A program made the translations under genes and the position numbers. Under the pieces are notes generated by a model. It was given only the letters and a program-made list of their open reading frames with translations, ran no database searches and had not been told where the DNA came from. A DNA stretch of 64,000 nt. Source: Harmonia axyridis (Eukaryota > Arthropoda > Insecta > Coleoptera > Coccinellidae). Numbering within the stretch: position 1 is the first letter of the stretch; each line of letters begins with the position of its first letter. Of the stretch, positions 25,901 to 40,900 are shown piece by piece. The stretch lies in NCBI RefSeq assembly GCF_914767665.1, contig NC_059506.1, positions 19,259,825-19,323,824 on the forward strand. The letters are read 5' to 3'.

Positions 25901-28900
25901 CGTCGTCAACAGTCAGCTTTAAAGGATAATTAGTTTCATCAAGTGTACTAATTCATTATAAGTACCCTAAGTACTCGCAACCGATGCCAGTTCGTATGGC
26001 ATAGGGGCAGTTCTTTCGCATACGTTACCAAGTGGTGAAACTAAACTAAAACCGCTTCAAGAACTTTATCTCCATCTTAATAATAATATAAGGTGCTTCG
26101 TTTGATCTCACTGTAAGTCATGTACTAAATCTGGCAGAATTTTTTTTCCAAAAAAAAAAGATATAAAACACATCTAAATTCATTAGGTACACTTCAATCT
26201 ACTTACTTGGCAAATGTGCATGGTCCATCAGAAACATTATGTTCTCCACGGATTTTCGAATCTGTTCTTTGAGGTTATACATAGTGACATCTCTTGATTC
26301 AATTATATAATTTTGCAGTGCGACTAGTTCAGCTACAGTACTTGTCTGAATACTAACGTTTGTAGACATTTCATCGAACTTATCACATATTCTAAAAATG
26401 TTGAAAAGATTCAAAATCAAAAGGGTTCTCAAAGAAGAACTAATGATTTATATAGGGTGGTCCTCTTTTCATGAAAAAAAGTTCATAAAAACATATATCC
26501 TATTAAGCTCCGTTTTCGAAATGCTGGGTGTTGAAATTTGAAAAAAATCACTTTTTTATTTATACGTCTAGTATTATTACATTCATAGATCAGATATTTA
26601 GGTATTGAAGTCTAGATATTGTCATGTTTCATATTAGGTAAGTGAATATTGCCGAAATTATTCAGTGGCGTAGATATTGGAGTGCTATGATCCTCTTCTT
26701 ATTGAAAATCTATAGCACTGTTTCTTTCGAAAAAATTATTTGATTTCTGAAATAAACAAATCTTCATTGAAAAAAAGTCTGCTGAATTTTTTTCATAGAA
26801 CGTACTATTTTCGAGGAAATCGAGTACAAAGTGAACACTATCCACGAGATTCTACAAAATTAATTTTTTTAATTTTTCCATCAGTGATAAAGGAAACAAC
26901 AAAAATTGACATGTTGTAGTATAACTTTTTCAGATGGCATTTGATTGAACACTTCAGAGAGAACGTTTATCAGACTCTTAAACAAAACAAAATATTCACA
27001 AGAATTTTTATGTTTGAGGGTCTAAAATGTTATTTCTGCAATGTTCAATCAAATGCCATATTATTATTATATTATACACTATGTCAATTTTTGTACTTCC
27101 ATTTATCATTAATGGGAAAATTTGAAAAATTCATTTCTCTAGATTTTCGTAGATAGTGTTCGCTTTGTACTCGATTATCTCGAAAGTAGTAAACATACAG
27201 TCAACGGGAAAATTCAGGAGACTTTTTTTTTTAGTGAAGCTCTATTGATTTCAGAAATGAAATGACTTTTTCGAAAAATATACAGTGGTGTAGATTTTCA
27301 ATGAGAAAAGTATCATCGCACTCCTATATCTACGCCACTGAATAATTTTAATAGGAGAAACTTACATTATTATAATCGAAACATTTCATTAACAGACCAA
27401 TTGAAAAGTCCCCGGTCTACCATAGTAAAACACATTTTTTTGGCAAAATTCGATTTTATTATTCACCATAGCTGCCTTCGAGGGCGATACAGCGATTATA
27501 GCGGTCTTACAATTTTTCGATAACATTTTTGTAGTATGATCTGTCTTTCGCTTCAAAATACCAAAAACTAATAAGTTGAGACCAGAAACCGTTATTTTAA
27601 GGAGTGATGTATAAAACCCATTAAACTAATCAAAATTTGGCCCGAAATGAAATTTGATGTAGCCATCTTCAGAAAAAAAAAATACTCGGTTGTTTACCAC
27701 GCTTGATGAGCTACTTACTGACGCTGAAGGTTCTGAAATGGCCGTAGACTAAGAATAATTTCATCCTCATAGTTAGGATTTCTGAAGGAGTAATTCAGCT
27801 TTACACGTAAAAAATGATAAAGCGTAACAATAAAGTTATACGTAGCTAGATACTCCGTAAATCCATTCTTTTTTCAGGCTCTTTTCATATCTAATAATTG
27901 TGTACTTCCGCGAGAATACTGATTCTGTGTTTGAGACCAATTTTCAACGTATTCTTGTTCCATATTCATCATAACCTATCTCAATTTTACAAGCAAATTG
28001 CCATATCGAACAAAACCTGTTCAAAACCCATTCTTTAATTCCTATGATAGTTCTTTAATTTTTTGAAAGTGGTAGGTATGGATGAAATTCTGTATAATAT
28101 CGCCATTTAGTGATGGCGCTTATATCCGATCAAATCGCATTTTAAAGACGAGGACGAAACATACTGAGATTCACTTACCTTCTATTCGTAGTGTGGGTAT
28201 CATCAATGAAATATTTCACGATATGGGTTCTGAGACCATCCACTATATTGTACAAGGTGTCGTTCAATATACTGCAATCCAGATTGACCATATTCAGAGG
28301 AATATTCCTTCGCAAGTCAATTATCTCATCCTTCTTTTTTTCGTAAGCTCTAATTTTTTTCGAAAAATCCTTGAAAATAAGATATGCATTTATTATTATT
28401 GACTATTACGTTTCTTTAAGGGAATTCAATCAGTATAAATCTATAGGAGATGATTCCCCAATATGAGAGGCCTGTAGCGATCCTGATACACCTGAGGATT
28501 CGAAAAAACTAATCATCATCTTCAGTCAAAAATGAAGTGTGATGAAAAAATTGTCACAGACAATAAAATATTTGTGGAAATTATTTTGTGTTTATTTAAT
28601 TTTAATTGAATGAACATTAACCTTCAAATATGGAAAAGGGTCCATGGCGAAAAAATCCTCCAGTTCTTTTTCGGCATGTCCATTCAAGATATAGAAATAA
28701 TTTTCATACAGTTTCAGATATTTGAACGGTCCAAGTGTATTAGCCTCAAATACTTCCGCAACTTGCTCCAGTACGCTAAGCACAATCTCATCATCTTCTG
28801 GAATAGCCGTAAGATATGTCTTTTGGGTAGCGTATTCTGAAACATTCAAAATCGTCGTATTAGTATATGAGCCGCTTATTTTGAAAGTGGCCTAGCTCCA

Positions 28901-31900
28901 TTTATCTTCAAACCGAGATATTGAAAGTTTTGCGTTTCAAACTACACGGCTCAGTTATTCAATTATTTCGGAAAACTTATGTGTAAAAAATGTATCGTAT
29001 TTTCTCTGAATATAAACAATCTGAAGTGCGTCACTGATAAATAACATGAAGTTGTACATGTAAACAAGGTAACCGGCAGAAAATTGAAAAACTGAGTTAG
29101 GTCACTTTCAAAATAAACGGCTCATATATATTTTTAATTATATTAGGCCAATTGAAAAGTCCCCGATGCACAGATGGCGGTGCTAGTATTAAATCCATAT
29201 GATTTTCAGTAAGTACCAATCTTCAAACGAGACGTGTCAAAATTTGACAGTAGTCCTAACATTAATTCGTGAGATACTGCGTTGTGAGTGTAGCTACTTT
29301 TGATATTTGAAAAAAGATGAAAAAAAAAAGAATTTTGTGTGCTGATAAAATATTGCCTTTTGAAGAGAAAAAATACAGTTGAAGCAAAATCTTGGCTTGA
29401 TGAAGAGTTTTCGGGATCTGCCCAGGAAAATCAACCATCATTGATTGGTATGCTAAGTTTGAACGTGGTGAAATGAGCACCGAAGACAGAAAAATTAAAA
29501 AATTTCACAAAATAATTTTGAATGACTGTAAAGTGAAGTTGATCGAGATAGCAGACATTGTGAAGATATCATCTTAACGTGTACATCAAATCATTCACAA
29601 ATATTTGTACATGAAAAAAATGTGTGCAAAACAGGTGCCGGGCGAGCTCACAATCGATCAAAATGATTCTGAGCACTGTTTGGAGCTGTTTAAGTGCAAT
29701 AAATCTTAATTTTTGCGTCGATATGTGACAATGGATGAAATGAATGCATCATTTCACTCCGGAGTCCAATCGACGTCAGCTGAGTGGACTGCACACGATG
29801 AACCGGATCCAAAACGAGGAAAAACACAACAGTCAGCTGGCAAGGTTATGGCATCAGTATTCTGGGATACGCAAGGTATAATATTCATTGATTACCTCCA
29901 AAAGGGACAGACCATCAACAGCGATTATTACATAGTTATTGGATCGTTTGAAGGATGAAATCGTTAAAAAACAGTCCCATTCGAAGAATAAAAGGGGCTC
30001 TTTCATCAAGACAATGCGCCGTGTCACAAATCAATGAAAACAATGGCGAAATTGAATGAATTGGGCTTCGAATAGCTTCTGCATCCACCGTAATCGACAG
30101 ATCTGGCCCCCAGCGACTTTTTCCTGTTCTCAGACCTCAAAAAAATGCTCGCTGGAAAGAAATTTAGCGCCAATGAAGAAGTAATCGCCGAAACGGAGGC
30201 CTATTTTGGAGCAAAATCAAACTAGTGAAATTGTATCGAAAAGTTGGAATATCGCTATAATCGCTGTATCGCCCTCGAAGGCAACTATGTTGAATAATAA
30301 AAGGTACTTTCCAATTGGCCTGTTAATAATAAATAATTAATGTCATAGACCTCTTTTTTAAAATGATATCGGTAGGTAACTGGCGAACTGATTTTAAAAT
30401 AGATTGAAACTTACCCGGAAACATAATATTTTCAACTCTCAATATGTTCTGGTTAACTCTAACCATTTTCAGGAATGCCCCCTTGATTATCTCTTTGAGT
30501 TCTGGTAAAGAAGGGTCCAAGTAGATTTCATTAGTGCCTGGACGTCCTTTAGCTTTTACACTTATAATTGGTAGGTGAATGAGTGCTAAATCATGATATT
30601 CCTCTCCATAATCATTTCCGTCCTAGAAAGAGTACCTAGAATTAGTTTATTTCTTTGATATTCTATCTCGCATCAAATGCTTCCGCAATTGAATTTATAT
30701 CACCGTCTACACTTCTGAATACTTCACAAGTTTTTCTCCTATAGTATCTACACTTCACAAGATATTCAACTAAAATTTGGTATTAATAAAGGGTGTTTTT
30801 TAGAGCTATAGAAATTTAAATTGCAATAAAACAACGATCGATTATTCGATTGACATGAATGTTATTCGTCCGCAAGATAATCTTGTCGCATTACATTTTA
30901 AATATGATTTCTGGCATATGACCGCCACGGCTGGCTCGGATGTAGTCCAACCTGGACGTCCAATTTTCGATGACTTTTTCCAACATTTGTAGCCGTATAC
31001 CGGCAATAACACGGCGAATGTTGTCTTCCAAATGGTCAAGGGTTTGTGGCTTATCCGCATAGACCAATGACTTTACATAGCCCCACAGAAAGTAGTCTAG
31101 CGGTGTTAAATCACAAGATCTTGAAGGCCAATTCACAGGTCCGAAACGTGTCTTTCAATGAATCGATTGTGGCACGAGCTGTGTGACATGTTGCGCCGTC
31201 TTGTTGGAACCACAGCTCCTGAACATCATGGTTGTTCAATTCAGGAATTAAAAAGTTAGTCATCATGGCTCTATACCGATCACAATATATTGTAACGTTC
31301 TGGCCATCATCGTTTTTGAAGACGTACGGACCAATGATTCCACCAGCCCATAAAGCGCACCAAACAGTCAGTTTTTCTGGATGAAACGGTGTTTCGACAT
31401 ACACTTGAGGATAAGCTTCACTCCAATTGTGGCAGTTTTGTTTGTCGACGTAGCCATTCAACCAGAAGTGCGCTTCATCGCTAAACAAAATTCGCTTAGG
31501 AAAACCGGGAACAACGGCAATCTAAAAATTCCACTATTTGCAAGCGTTGTTCAGGCGTGAGTCTATTCATAATGAATTGCCAAACCAAACTGAGAATAAA
31601 TCACTTGACAGCTGTTAAATCGGTCGTCATTTCGAACAGTAATGCCAACTTAAAGTTATATACCTCGAAAAAAACACCCTTTATTATCATTGATAGTTCA
31701 CACCATGTGACATCCAATTTCAAGCAACTAGGAGTACTAGGACTTAGTGAGTAGATATATGTGTAATTTAATGCAAAAAGCTGTTTTTTTAGGTGCTGGA
31801 TGGATGGTGAGAAAATTCCTAGGAGGCGACGGACAGTTCAAAGGATCGGTGGGATCACGTGTGAGAGCAATAAAGTTCGACGAGAACCATCAGTGGGACC

Positions 31901-34900
31901 ACAAGGACCAGACATGACCGAGCTCTACCCTTCTGATATTTCAAATATCTCGGATTGAGTGAATGTTCCTCTTAGCGGGGAGTGAGAAAGCCGACGTGGA
32001 GTAAAGTTTTCTTGATAACAAATAGCGAAAAGTCCATAAAAAAATGAGCTATTTGCAAAAAATCAAAAAACCGATTTTGTTAACTTTGACCTCTGAGTTT
32101 GATAGTCGCGGAACCCCCTTCCATATGTAGCCTTTGAGACAACTTTGAGGATGTCCAAATTCAAGTTTTCAAGAGTTTCTAGCTGATTATCTCATATTTC
32201 GAGATCTGAACCTTTCTTTGCCAATTTGAGTGCACTAAAAATCGAATTTAAGGACGGTTTTTTCAGCATTGAGTCTCACCTTTTTTTTGTCACCATTCTC
32301 GTCTCAAAATTCTTAAATTACGGACATTGTGATGACGAACGAGAGCTCAGAAAATGGAGACAAATATTATCTATAGGGTCACACTAACCTTATACTGAAG
32401 GATGTAGTTCAAAAAATATTTCAGGCTTTTAACAACCATCTTCCTGATCAACATAGTCAATAAATTGTTGATGGAAATGAAGAATCGCTCTACCAGATCC
32501 ACGGATTCAACAGGCCTCTTAGGAATATACTGCTTCCATGCCCATTTGTACTCTAGAAATATATCTGCACATGATGTGATCAAATCCCCTTCTATTCGAT
32601 GTCTTATTCTATCACACAAAAGATCCATTGTTTGCTCGAAAACGTTGGGTTCAAGTGGAAATCTTTGCTTCTCCTGCAACGATTCGACCGTTACTATGCA
32701 CATATCTTCGAACCTGAAAATGAACTTCTTCAGTACCTTAATACTATTGGATAGTACCTACTGACAACTTGTAATTTGTTATAATAATACACACATCGTC
32801 AAAAGACTTGACCCTTCTTGGTTTCTCAAGAAATAAACAATCTAAGTTCTGGAAATGGGATAAATGTTTTCCTCTTTTTCAACTGCAATATGTTTGATAG
32901 AAAATCTTTTGTTCTTTATGCAGGATGAGGCAAAATAGGAAAATTGAGAATAAATCTTAATTTATCGATAATTTATTTTTATTTAATCATAGTTATTCTA
33001 CAACTGAATCCAAATTCAATAGTCCGTATTACTACCTTTTCTTTCAATCAACTGCCCAATACGCCAAGGCGTCCCACGAATCAAGTTATCAATGACATGA
33101 TTTTTTCATTTTCCATTCTTCCTGAGGGGCTAAACTCAATACATGGTGAGTTGAAGGTAGGTTCTGGCGATTGGATATTACTCCTGCTAAGTCATTCATC
33201 TCTGTTGAGTTTGCTGGCCAGTTTATTCTATGGATATTGTTCTCTTGAATAATGTTTTGAACCCTTCCTGAGCGGTGTGGTTGGGCGTTATCATCCTGAT
33301 AAATGAAATTATTCCCAAATTTGTCGCGCAGAAGAACAATGATTGGTTCAATGATGTTTTTCACGTAGATGGCACCAGTCATTGTTCGTTCAACGATAAT
33401 AAGAGGGGTACGGCGACCGAACATTAAACCCCCAGCACATTATTGATCCGCCTTGAAAGGGCACAACTCTCTGGGCGAAATTGAGTCACTCTAGACTACC
33501 TGGACCTCCCCAAACCCTTTTTCGTCGATTATCACTTTGTAAACCGAATCGTGACTCGTCCAAAAAAAGTTCGTTGACCATTGTGGTAAAAGCCAGTCTT
33601 GGTGATGTTCTGCCCATTGCCGACGGGTAGCTCTATATCCAGGTGATACCTGAGGTACTCTTGAAGTTAGATGATTATTTGGGCTGTTTCCATCATCTGT
33701 GCGGTTGGTTGTTTCCAACGTTTCGGCAAGCATTCGCCTGCTGTCTCCAGGGTGATGGTTCTGAGTAGGACCGATTGTTCGGTTCTGAGAAGAACCGTTT
33801 GCCAAACTTGGTCTATCTGGACTTGTAGGCACCATACGTTTTTCGAGTTCGTATGAGGGTATAGTGGTTGAACTTCAGTCGTATAGGTTGCAATTCCTTC
33901 ACTCTCACCACTAGTCTACAGAAGCAGGTAGTAATCCATACGCATTAAGCTCAATATAAGTTACACCTCACTGCGCATCAGTCGAAGTTTCTGGTTGCGC
34001 AGATGGTGTGCGCAGTTATTCGTCCGATTTCTGACTCATTTAGCCTGGTGGTGTCGAGATGCATCCGAACAGAACAGGGTTCAACTTCCTCAGATCGGAT
34101 CTTATGATTGGTGCCCAGACTTCCTTGATCTCCAGAGACGTCATGCTTATGGGATTCGGAGTGATGGCCATGAAGGCTGCTTCTTCAAGTTTCCTCCGCT
34201 TTGATCTTTCTTCCTTTGATATTATGAAAACTTCATCCCAAGCATGATGGACTAGCCTGGATTTATCTGTTTCCCCTGGTTGAGCTAGTCTTTGGTGCTC
34301 TTTGCCGCTTGTGTTCAGGGGGCGTTTGGTCTCTCAATTGTAAGTTCTACCGCACTTGCATGGTATTCCGTATACGCAATTTTTGGTTGTTTGATTTTCG
34401 TTGTCAGGTTTCAGCTTAGTTAAGTTAGCCCTGACAGTGTTTTTCGTTTGGAATGCACTTCTCACACCATATCTGTTACCAATACTTCTCAATTTTTCTG
34501 ATAACCCTTCCACATATGGGATGATCGTGTTTCTGGCCGGTGCTCCGTGTTATCCCTTGGTGTCCTGGCGATTTCTAGTATCTTCTTGGGGTAACCGTTC
34601 TTCTCGAGAATTTTTGTGATCCTCTCAAATTTCTCTTTCTTATCGTTCAGACTAGAGCATACTTGAGTTCCTCTGTCATAGAGGCATCTGACTACTCCCA
34701 ATTTGGTGTTAAGGTTATGGTTAGACTCGAAGTGAAGATACTGACCTGTGTTTGTTGGCTTCCTGTAAATCGTGGTTAGAGGTATTCCTTCCTGTTTGTG
34801 TACGAGCACATCCAGGAATGGGAGTTGGTTATTTTCTTCAATATCCATCGTGAATTTTATGGGTTCCTCTATATCAAGACAACAATTATCTTGAAGGTCT

Positions 34901-37900
34901 TCTTGCCCTTAAATTCGAGGAATGCTGTTCGATTCCTTCTTATAAAATTTGCGATGTAATGGTATTTGAGAAATGATTTTTTTCAGATTTAAGGTTTTCG
35001 AGAAAAATGATACATATAAGTGATGAAGAATTCAATCAGTGTTCGGATTATGAAAGAAAAACTAGTTGCATTCAAAAAACGAAAGTTGGTATCATATTCG
35101 CCTAAACCGGAAGTCAAACAAATCTGAAATTTTCTTCCAAGAATTCATCGTTCCCAACGAAGTTCAACTATGAAATTTAAAGTGTTTATCTCAAATCTTT
35201 CTTTGCAATATTCCAACTAACGATCTTCGTGAATCATCCTGTATGTAAATATGGGGGTCGAAAAATGTTATCTATAGGGGATCCACGGGATTGCAGCAAT
35301 TAATGGTTTATAAAAGTTATGACTAAAGTTCGGGCAATAATTTTTATTAATTCTATTTGACAATATTTTAGAAAAAAAAAACAATCATCAATTAAAAGAC
35401 ATACCTTTCAAACCATAAATTTCTCACTTTGATGGCAATAATATTTCCCAAATAAAAATGAGTCTGCATCATATGTTCGGCTAGTACTTTATTAGTGTGC
35501 CAAGGAATAGGTGCTCGAATATGCAACGTGGCCCAGAATGAAGGAAATGTATATATTTTCAGTCTCTCATGTTCAGCAGGATCCTTCAAAATGAATTGTA
35601 ATAAATTTAGCCTCATATATTCGTCATAGTACTTCAATATGTCGGTTTTATGACCTTCAACAATTGCTTTATAATCTCTGAGTAATTTGTACCGTTTAGG
35701 AATTCTCTCTATGGCTATATTAATGTATTCTGTTCTGAAATCGGATATCACTTTCGAATCCATACCCTGAAACAACAAAATGGTATTAGTTATGTGTGTT
35801 GTGAGATTTCACATAGCTGCGTGAGAATTATTATTTTTCATTTCATCATTACCTACACTCTGTACATTTATTGTATCCTATAACCTTCTATCCGATTAAC
35901 CAAAAAAAAAAGAGTGGGTCTGCTGGAAAAAATTCCGAACCTAGTGAAACTTCTACAGGTTGTTCGGGGGTGTTGTGGGATGATTCTGTGAATTTATCCA
36001 ACACGAGGAAGCTCTGCTAACTTGAGGAGGGCTGAAGAACCGCAACATTTCCAGAGTTTTTTCAGTTTTTTGCTCATAACCTCTAAACTAAGTGGTCTTC
36101 GACGTAAACTTTCATTTTTGAAGTAGTGAAGTATTAAATTATCTACAATTTTGTATCCACAAACTTTTTCGTAAAAATCAAATCAATTGAGATACAGTCG
36201 ACCAACATTATAGTCCAGTAGACAAAGCAAAAAAGTGCGGTCTGCTGGTAAAAATTCCGAACTCAATGAAACTTCTACAGATTGTTCGGGTGTAATGGGA
36301 TGACTATGTCGAGTTATCCATCACGATGACCCTGTGCTATATCGAGGAGGGCCGAAGAACCCTAACATTTTCGGACTTATACAGGGTGGCCACTTTTTCA
36401 ATGGGATTGTATTGGTAACTTTTAAACCATAAGAGTTAGAAGGTCGGTCAAATGGAGAAAAAGTTGCATGCATAGAAGCATTGTCAAGCAGTTCAAACAA
36501 ATCGAGATTATCAGGGCCGGTTATTGAGATATCATAAAAAAAATAAATTCTGTCATTTTGATTTTTTTTTCCCACTTTATTTCAAATATTATCAAGAAAT
36601 ATTACAGGAATTTTTTATTCGACAGTATATTGTTCTCAATTTGACGTAATCAGATTTCGTATCCAATGTTTCGTGCTCTCTGGGCCACCCTCAACCTCAT
36701 TTTTTTCAATACGGACCTGTATATTTTATGACACTTTTCGAAATAACTTTTAACGCTGAATTCAACGATATATCATACAATGTCATTCAAGGTTGATTTC
36801 CAGGTGATTTTGACTCTTATCCAAATTTCTTTGGGTCGGATCTGTAGTGAATGCAATTTTTCAAAAACTGCTGTTAATAAAATAGTCAAGAGGCGCGAAT
36901 ACAATGATTTTAAATTTGAATACCAAGCCTTCGAAACTTATATCGTAATGATATCAAAATAAAGTTCGATTCTGGAACAAATGACAAATCCAACAATAGT
37001 GATTTCTCGCGAGAAGATTGAGAATGTATTCGTATTGAAAGGTATTCAAGAAGACGAAATAAGCAAATGTATAAGAAGAATGGGTTCCAGAACCGTTAAG
37101 TGCATTTTACAAAATGGTGGACATTTCGAACACTTACATCTATCATTTTCATTTACTTTCGAATAATCATTCGATTTTTCTTTCATTAAATGATAATTCG
37201 TTTAATTATTATGAATTGAAATATGTAAATAATTATTACTTGTTTCTTGATCTGATTCTGATATGTTCCATTTAGTTCAAGATGAGTAAGTTGATTTTCT
37301 CATCGAAATGTAATGCTTGTTGTTAATTAAACTAAAGGTTCCGAAATGTAATACATATCCGACCCAAAGAAATTTGGATAAGGGTCAAAATCACCTGAAA
37401 ATCAACTTTGAATGACATTGTATGATATATCGTTGAATTCAGCGTTAAAAGTTATTTCGAAAAGTGTCATAAAATATACAGGTCCGTATTGAAAAAAATG
37501 AGGTTGAGGGTGACCCAGAGAGCACGAAACGTTGGATACGAAATCTGATTACGTCAAATTGAGAACAATTTACTGTCGAATAAACAATTCTTATGGTTTG
37601 AAAAGTTACCAATACAATCCCATTGAAAAAGTGGCCACCCTGTATACAATCATTTCTTGGTTATTAGTTAATTATTTTACTTAGTTGATCTGATAATTGA
37701 GCTTCAAAGTAATAATGGGTTGATGAAATATACAGGAAGGTGATAACACGCCATGATAACATTGAAATATCTACTCTTCACATAATCATAGGCTCTTAGT
37801 CAAAGCTACCTACCCCCTCTACCTCCTTATGTTTCAATATGTCGATATTGTGTTTAGTTAGGTAATTAGCAGCATATAAAACGTCATTATATTTATTTGC

Positions 37901-40900
37901 AAAATTTTCCATGATTCACTTCTTAAGAATTTTTTATGTAGAGAATTCACAATGGACCCCATTGTTTCATTTTTGTCGTCGATTTTCTATGAGTTTTTCG
38001 AAGTTGTCAGTTTTGGTTTTGGTAAGCAGTTTATCGTATTTTTATTTGGTTATTATATATTCATTTTGAACTTGTCATTATGGGTGCTCAGTGTGGATAA
38101 CACAATCAGCCAGTTTTTCGTTTGTTGAACTTAAAATTTTGTGTTTGGGTTTGTCTTTTTCAAATTCATTTTGTGATCGATAAAAATAATACTTACATCT
38201 GTCAAATAATATATAATCCTTTTGATACAAGATGGAAGTACCATTTTCCGCATGTCTATTTCTGCTAAATTCAAAAGATACGCTTTTTGTTCATCAGGGT
38301 GTATAGGTAACGATGCCTGCATTTTTGCTAGTTCTCTGAAAAAATTATATTTTGAGTAAACAAATTGTTCATATCACAGTAGTCGAAGCTTCTAATAAAA
38401 CATTTTCAGTATACTAAAATTTATAAAACGTGATGTTTTCTGATTATTATAGGACATGAGGTAGGCCCGAGGGTAGGCCTTTGGAAAAGAAACAACTTAT
38501 TTGGTAAAAAAATAATTGATCAACTGAAATCTCGTTTATGGATCTTGATGATTTGAAAAATTATGTATTGTAGTATCTGTATGTATTTTGTGTTGCCTAC
38601 TCGTGCCCCTTGTGTTGTATTTTGGGTTGCATATTCATGCCCCTTGTGTTCTACAATTCTATATTCTATATGACAATGTGATACTCTATGTTTTACGTGC
38701 GAAAAAGAAAAGAGGTTAGAAATCTTTATGCTGTGTGAAGTCGTAAGACGTGTGTGTGTATGATTCTATATGCTTTTATTGGAAAATAAATAACTTTATG
38801 AAAACTGTGAATTTTCGCTCCACCGCCCGAAAATCCTACAGTATCAAATACATAAATAGATAAATGAATTATTACGTCTGGATCAATCGTTTCTTTGATT
38901 TCTTTGAATATATCGGCGCTGTTGATCTATATGTTCTATCAATCTTAAGACCTCATTGATCTATTCGGTTCCAAGGATCACCAAATATAGGAGTACCTAT
39001 ACCTATCAATTAGCAAGGTACATTAATTTGCATGCTTACTCATGCTGTTCGAGCTGTTCGATCCTTCTTCCGTTTTTTTTAAAGTATATATCAAATATCA
39101 GCTGCTTTGTAGGTTGTACTGGGTGTAACATGAGTGATTGCCATAGCCTAGTGGTGAATTCAGATCAGCCAGGTCTTTCGAAAAAGTAATTTGTTTTGTA
39201 CCTTGTTAGTTTCGGAGATACAGGTGATTCCTGTAAATTGGCCTAAATTTCTGATCTCCATTATTTGGGAATCAGCAGTACGACTTTGTTCAAATTTTGT
39301 GGGTTTATTCACTTCATGCAGCCCTTCAAAACGATTCAATCAGTTTAATAGCTCCAAAAAAATTTCACAGTTTCACCAAGCATACTTCTAATTGATATTT
39401 CAAGCAGCCTGTTACAACAATCAGTAAGTGCTGAAGGTTTACAATGAAGAAAAGTTGAACAGAAAGCTATAAAATCCGAAAAATTATCAGATAACATAAA
39501 ATATTATCACTAAAGGAATAAAAACAGAACCGTATGTCAAAAAAGTTACATAACACATGAATAATTTCGTTTGCTACTCCTTTGAAAACAGTGTGCCTTT
39601 CAAAGTTGAAATTGTATTCATTAGATTAAATTAGGTTTTGTTTTCATGCCAATAACGATATTTGTCTAAAACGTGTTAAAAGTATAGATTTCGAAGTCTA
39701 AAGGTAAAACTCAATAATCTGAGTGCAGCCCTGAAAACATTGAAATTAGTATCTCCGAAACTAACAGTCTTAGGATACAAAACAAATTACTTTTCTGAAA
39801 GGCCTGAATTCACCACTAGGCTATGGCCAGTCACTCATGTTAAACCCTGTATATGTGATAATAATAATTATGTTTATTTAGAAATCCACAGGATGAACAA
39901 TACAGAAACAATATCAAAGAACAAACATTAGTGTCTCGATAAGTGTAGAAACACGTGTTTCGAGATAATGAAAAAGGAAATAAAATATAGATACATGCAT
40001 TAAGCATGGCAAGTAATCAGTCCAAAAATAATAACAACAATGACAACCCGGAACAATAAGACCCACAACCATCAATAGCAGTTCACAGTCCACCAAAACT
40101 GCAGCATCGTCGAGAATAACCGATTTTTTTGATTACACACACGCACACACACCTGGTCACACTTCAGCTCCGCATTTGAACCAGATCAGCAACCGCTTCA
40201 AGATTCAGACCCATAATAAAAGACCTCAATTGCTTTCGGAACCGTGGCAACCCAGTGACAAGCAGAATCTCCCGAGGGATAGAATTGTACAGCCTCGGGG
40301 CAATGTACATGAATGAGTGCTGTCCAACACTCTTCTGCACTCTCGGCAGGGCGAATAGTCTTCTCCGAGTTCCATAAGAGTGAGAGGGCAAGAATGAGAA
40401 TTTTTCGCCACAGTGGTACTTCATGGTGACATTGAAGTAGTAAAGTTGCCGGACATCGAAAACACTCGCCTCCAAGTACAAGCCATCAAACGGGTACAGC
40501 AAATCCCGGGAAAGCATAATCCTTAGAAATATTCTCTGCAAAACTACAAGTGGACGAATGTGTGTCTTCAATGCTCCACCCCAAACAGAAACAGCATATC
40601 TCAAATGGCACTCGACCAGGGATACAGGACCTTCGCCTGACGGAATGAAAGTATGCTCTTCAGATATTTGAACACATAAAGAATCGTCCTCAATTTTTTA
40701 CAAACAAATTTTATATGTTCACTCCATTTCAGGTTAGAATCCATCATAACACCCAAATATTTAACTTTTTTCTCAGGTAGTATAGTATGCCGTTCCTCCA
40801 TCGTATGAACCTCAATGGAGTCGAATGTAGGAGTCGTAGATTTATGACAACTGAATGGCAGGTAGGATGTCTTCCTCAGGTTAACGGTTAATAGGTGATG

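Noticed and set aside
36321..36575. Small conserved protein (PDNLDLFELLDNASMHATF) seen again at 63529-63780
   Set aside because: Both frames lie in arms of the same foldback family; agreement between copies reflects repeat identity, not selection on a protein.
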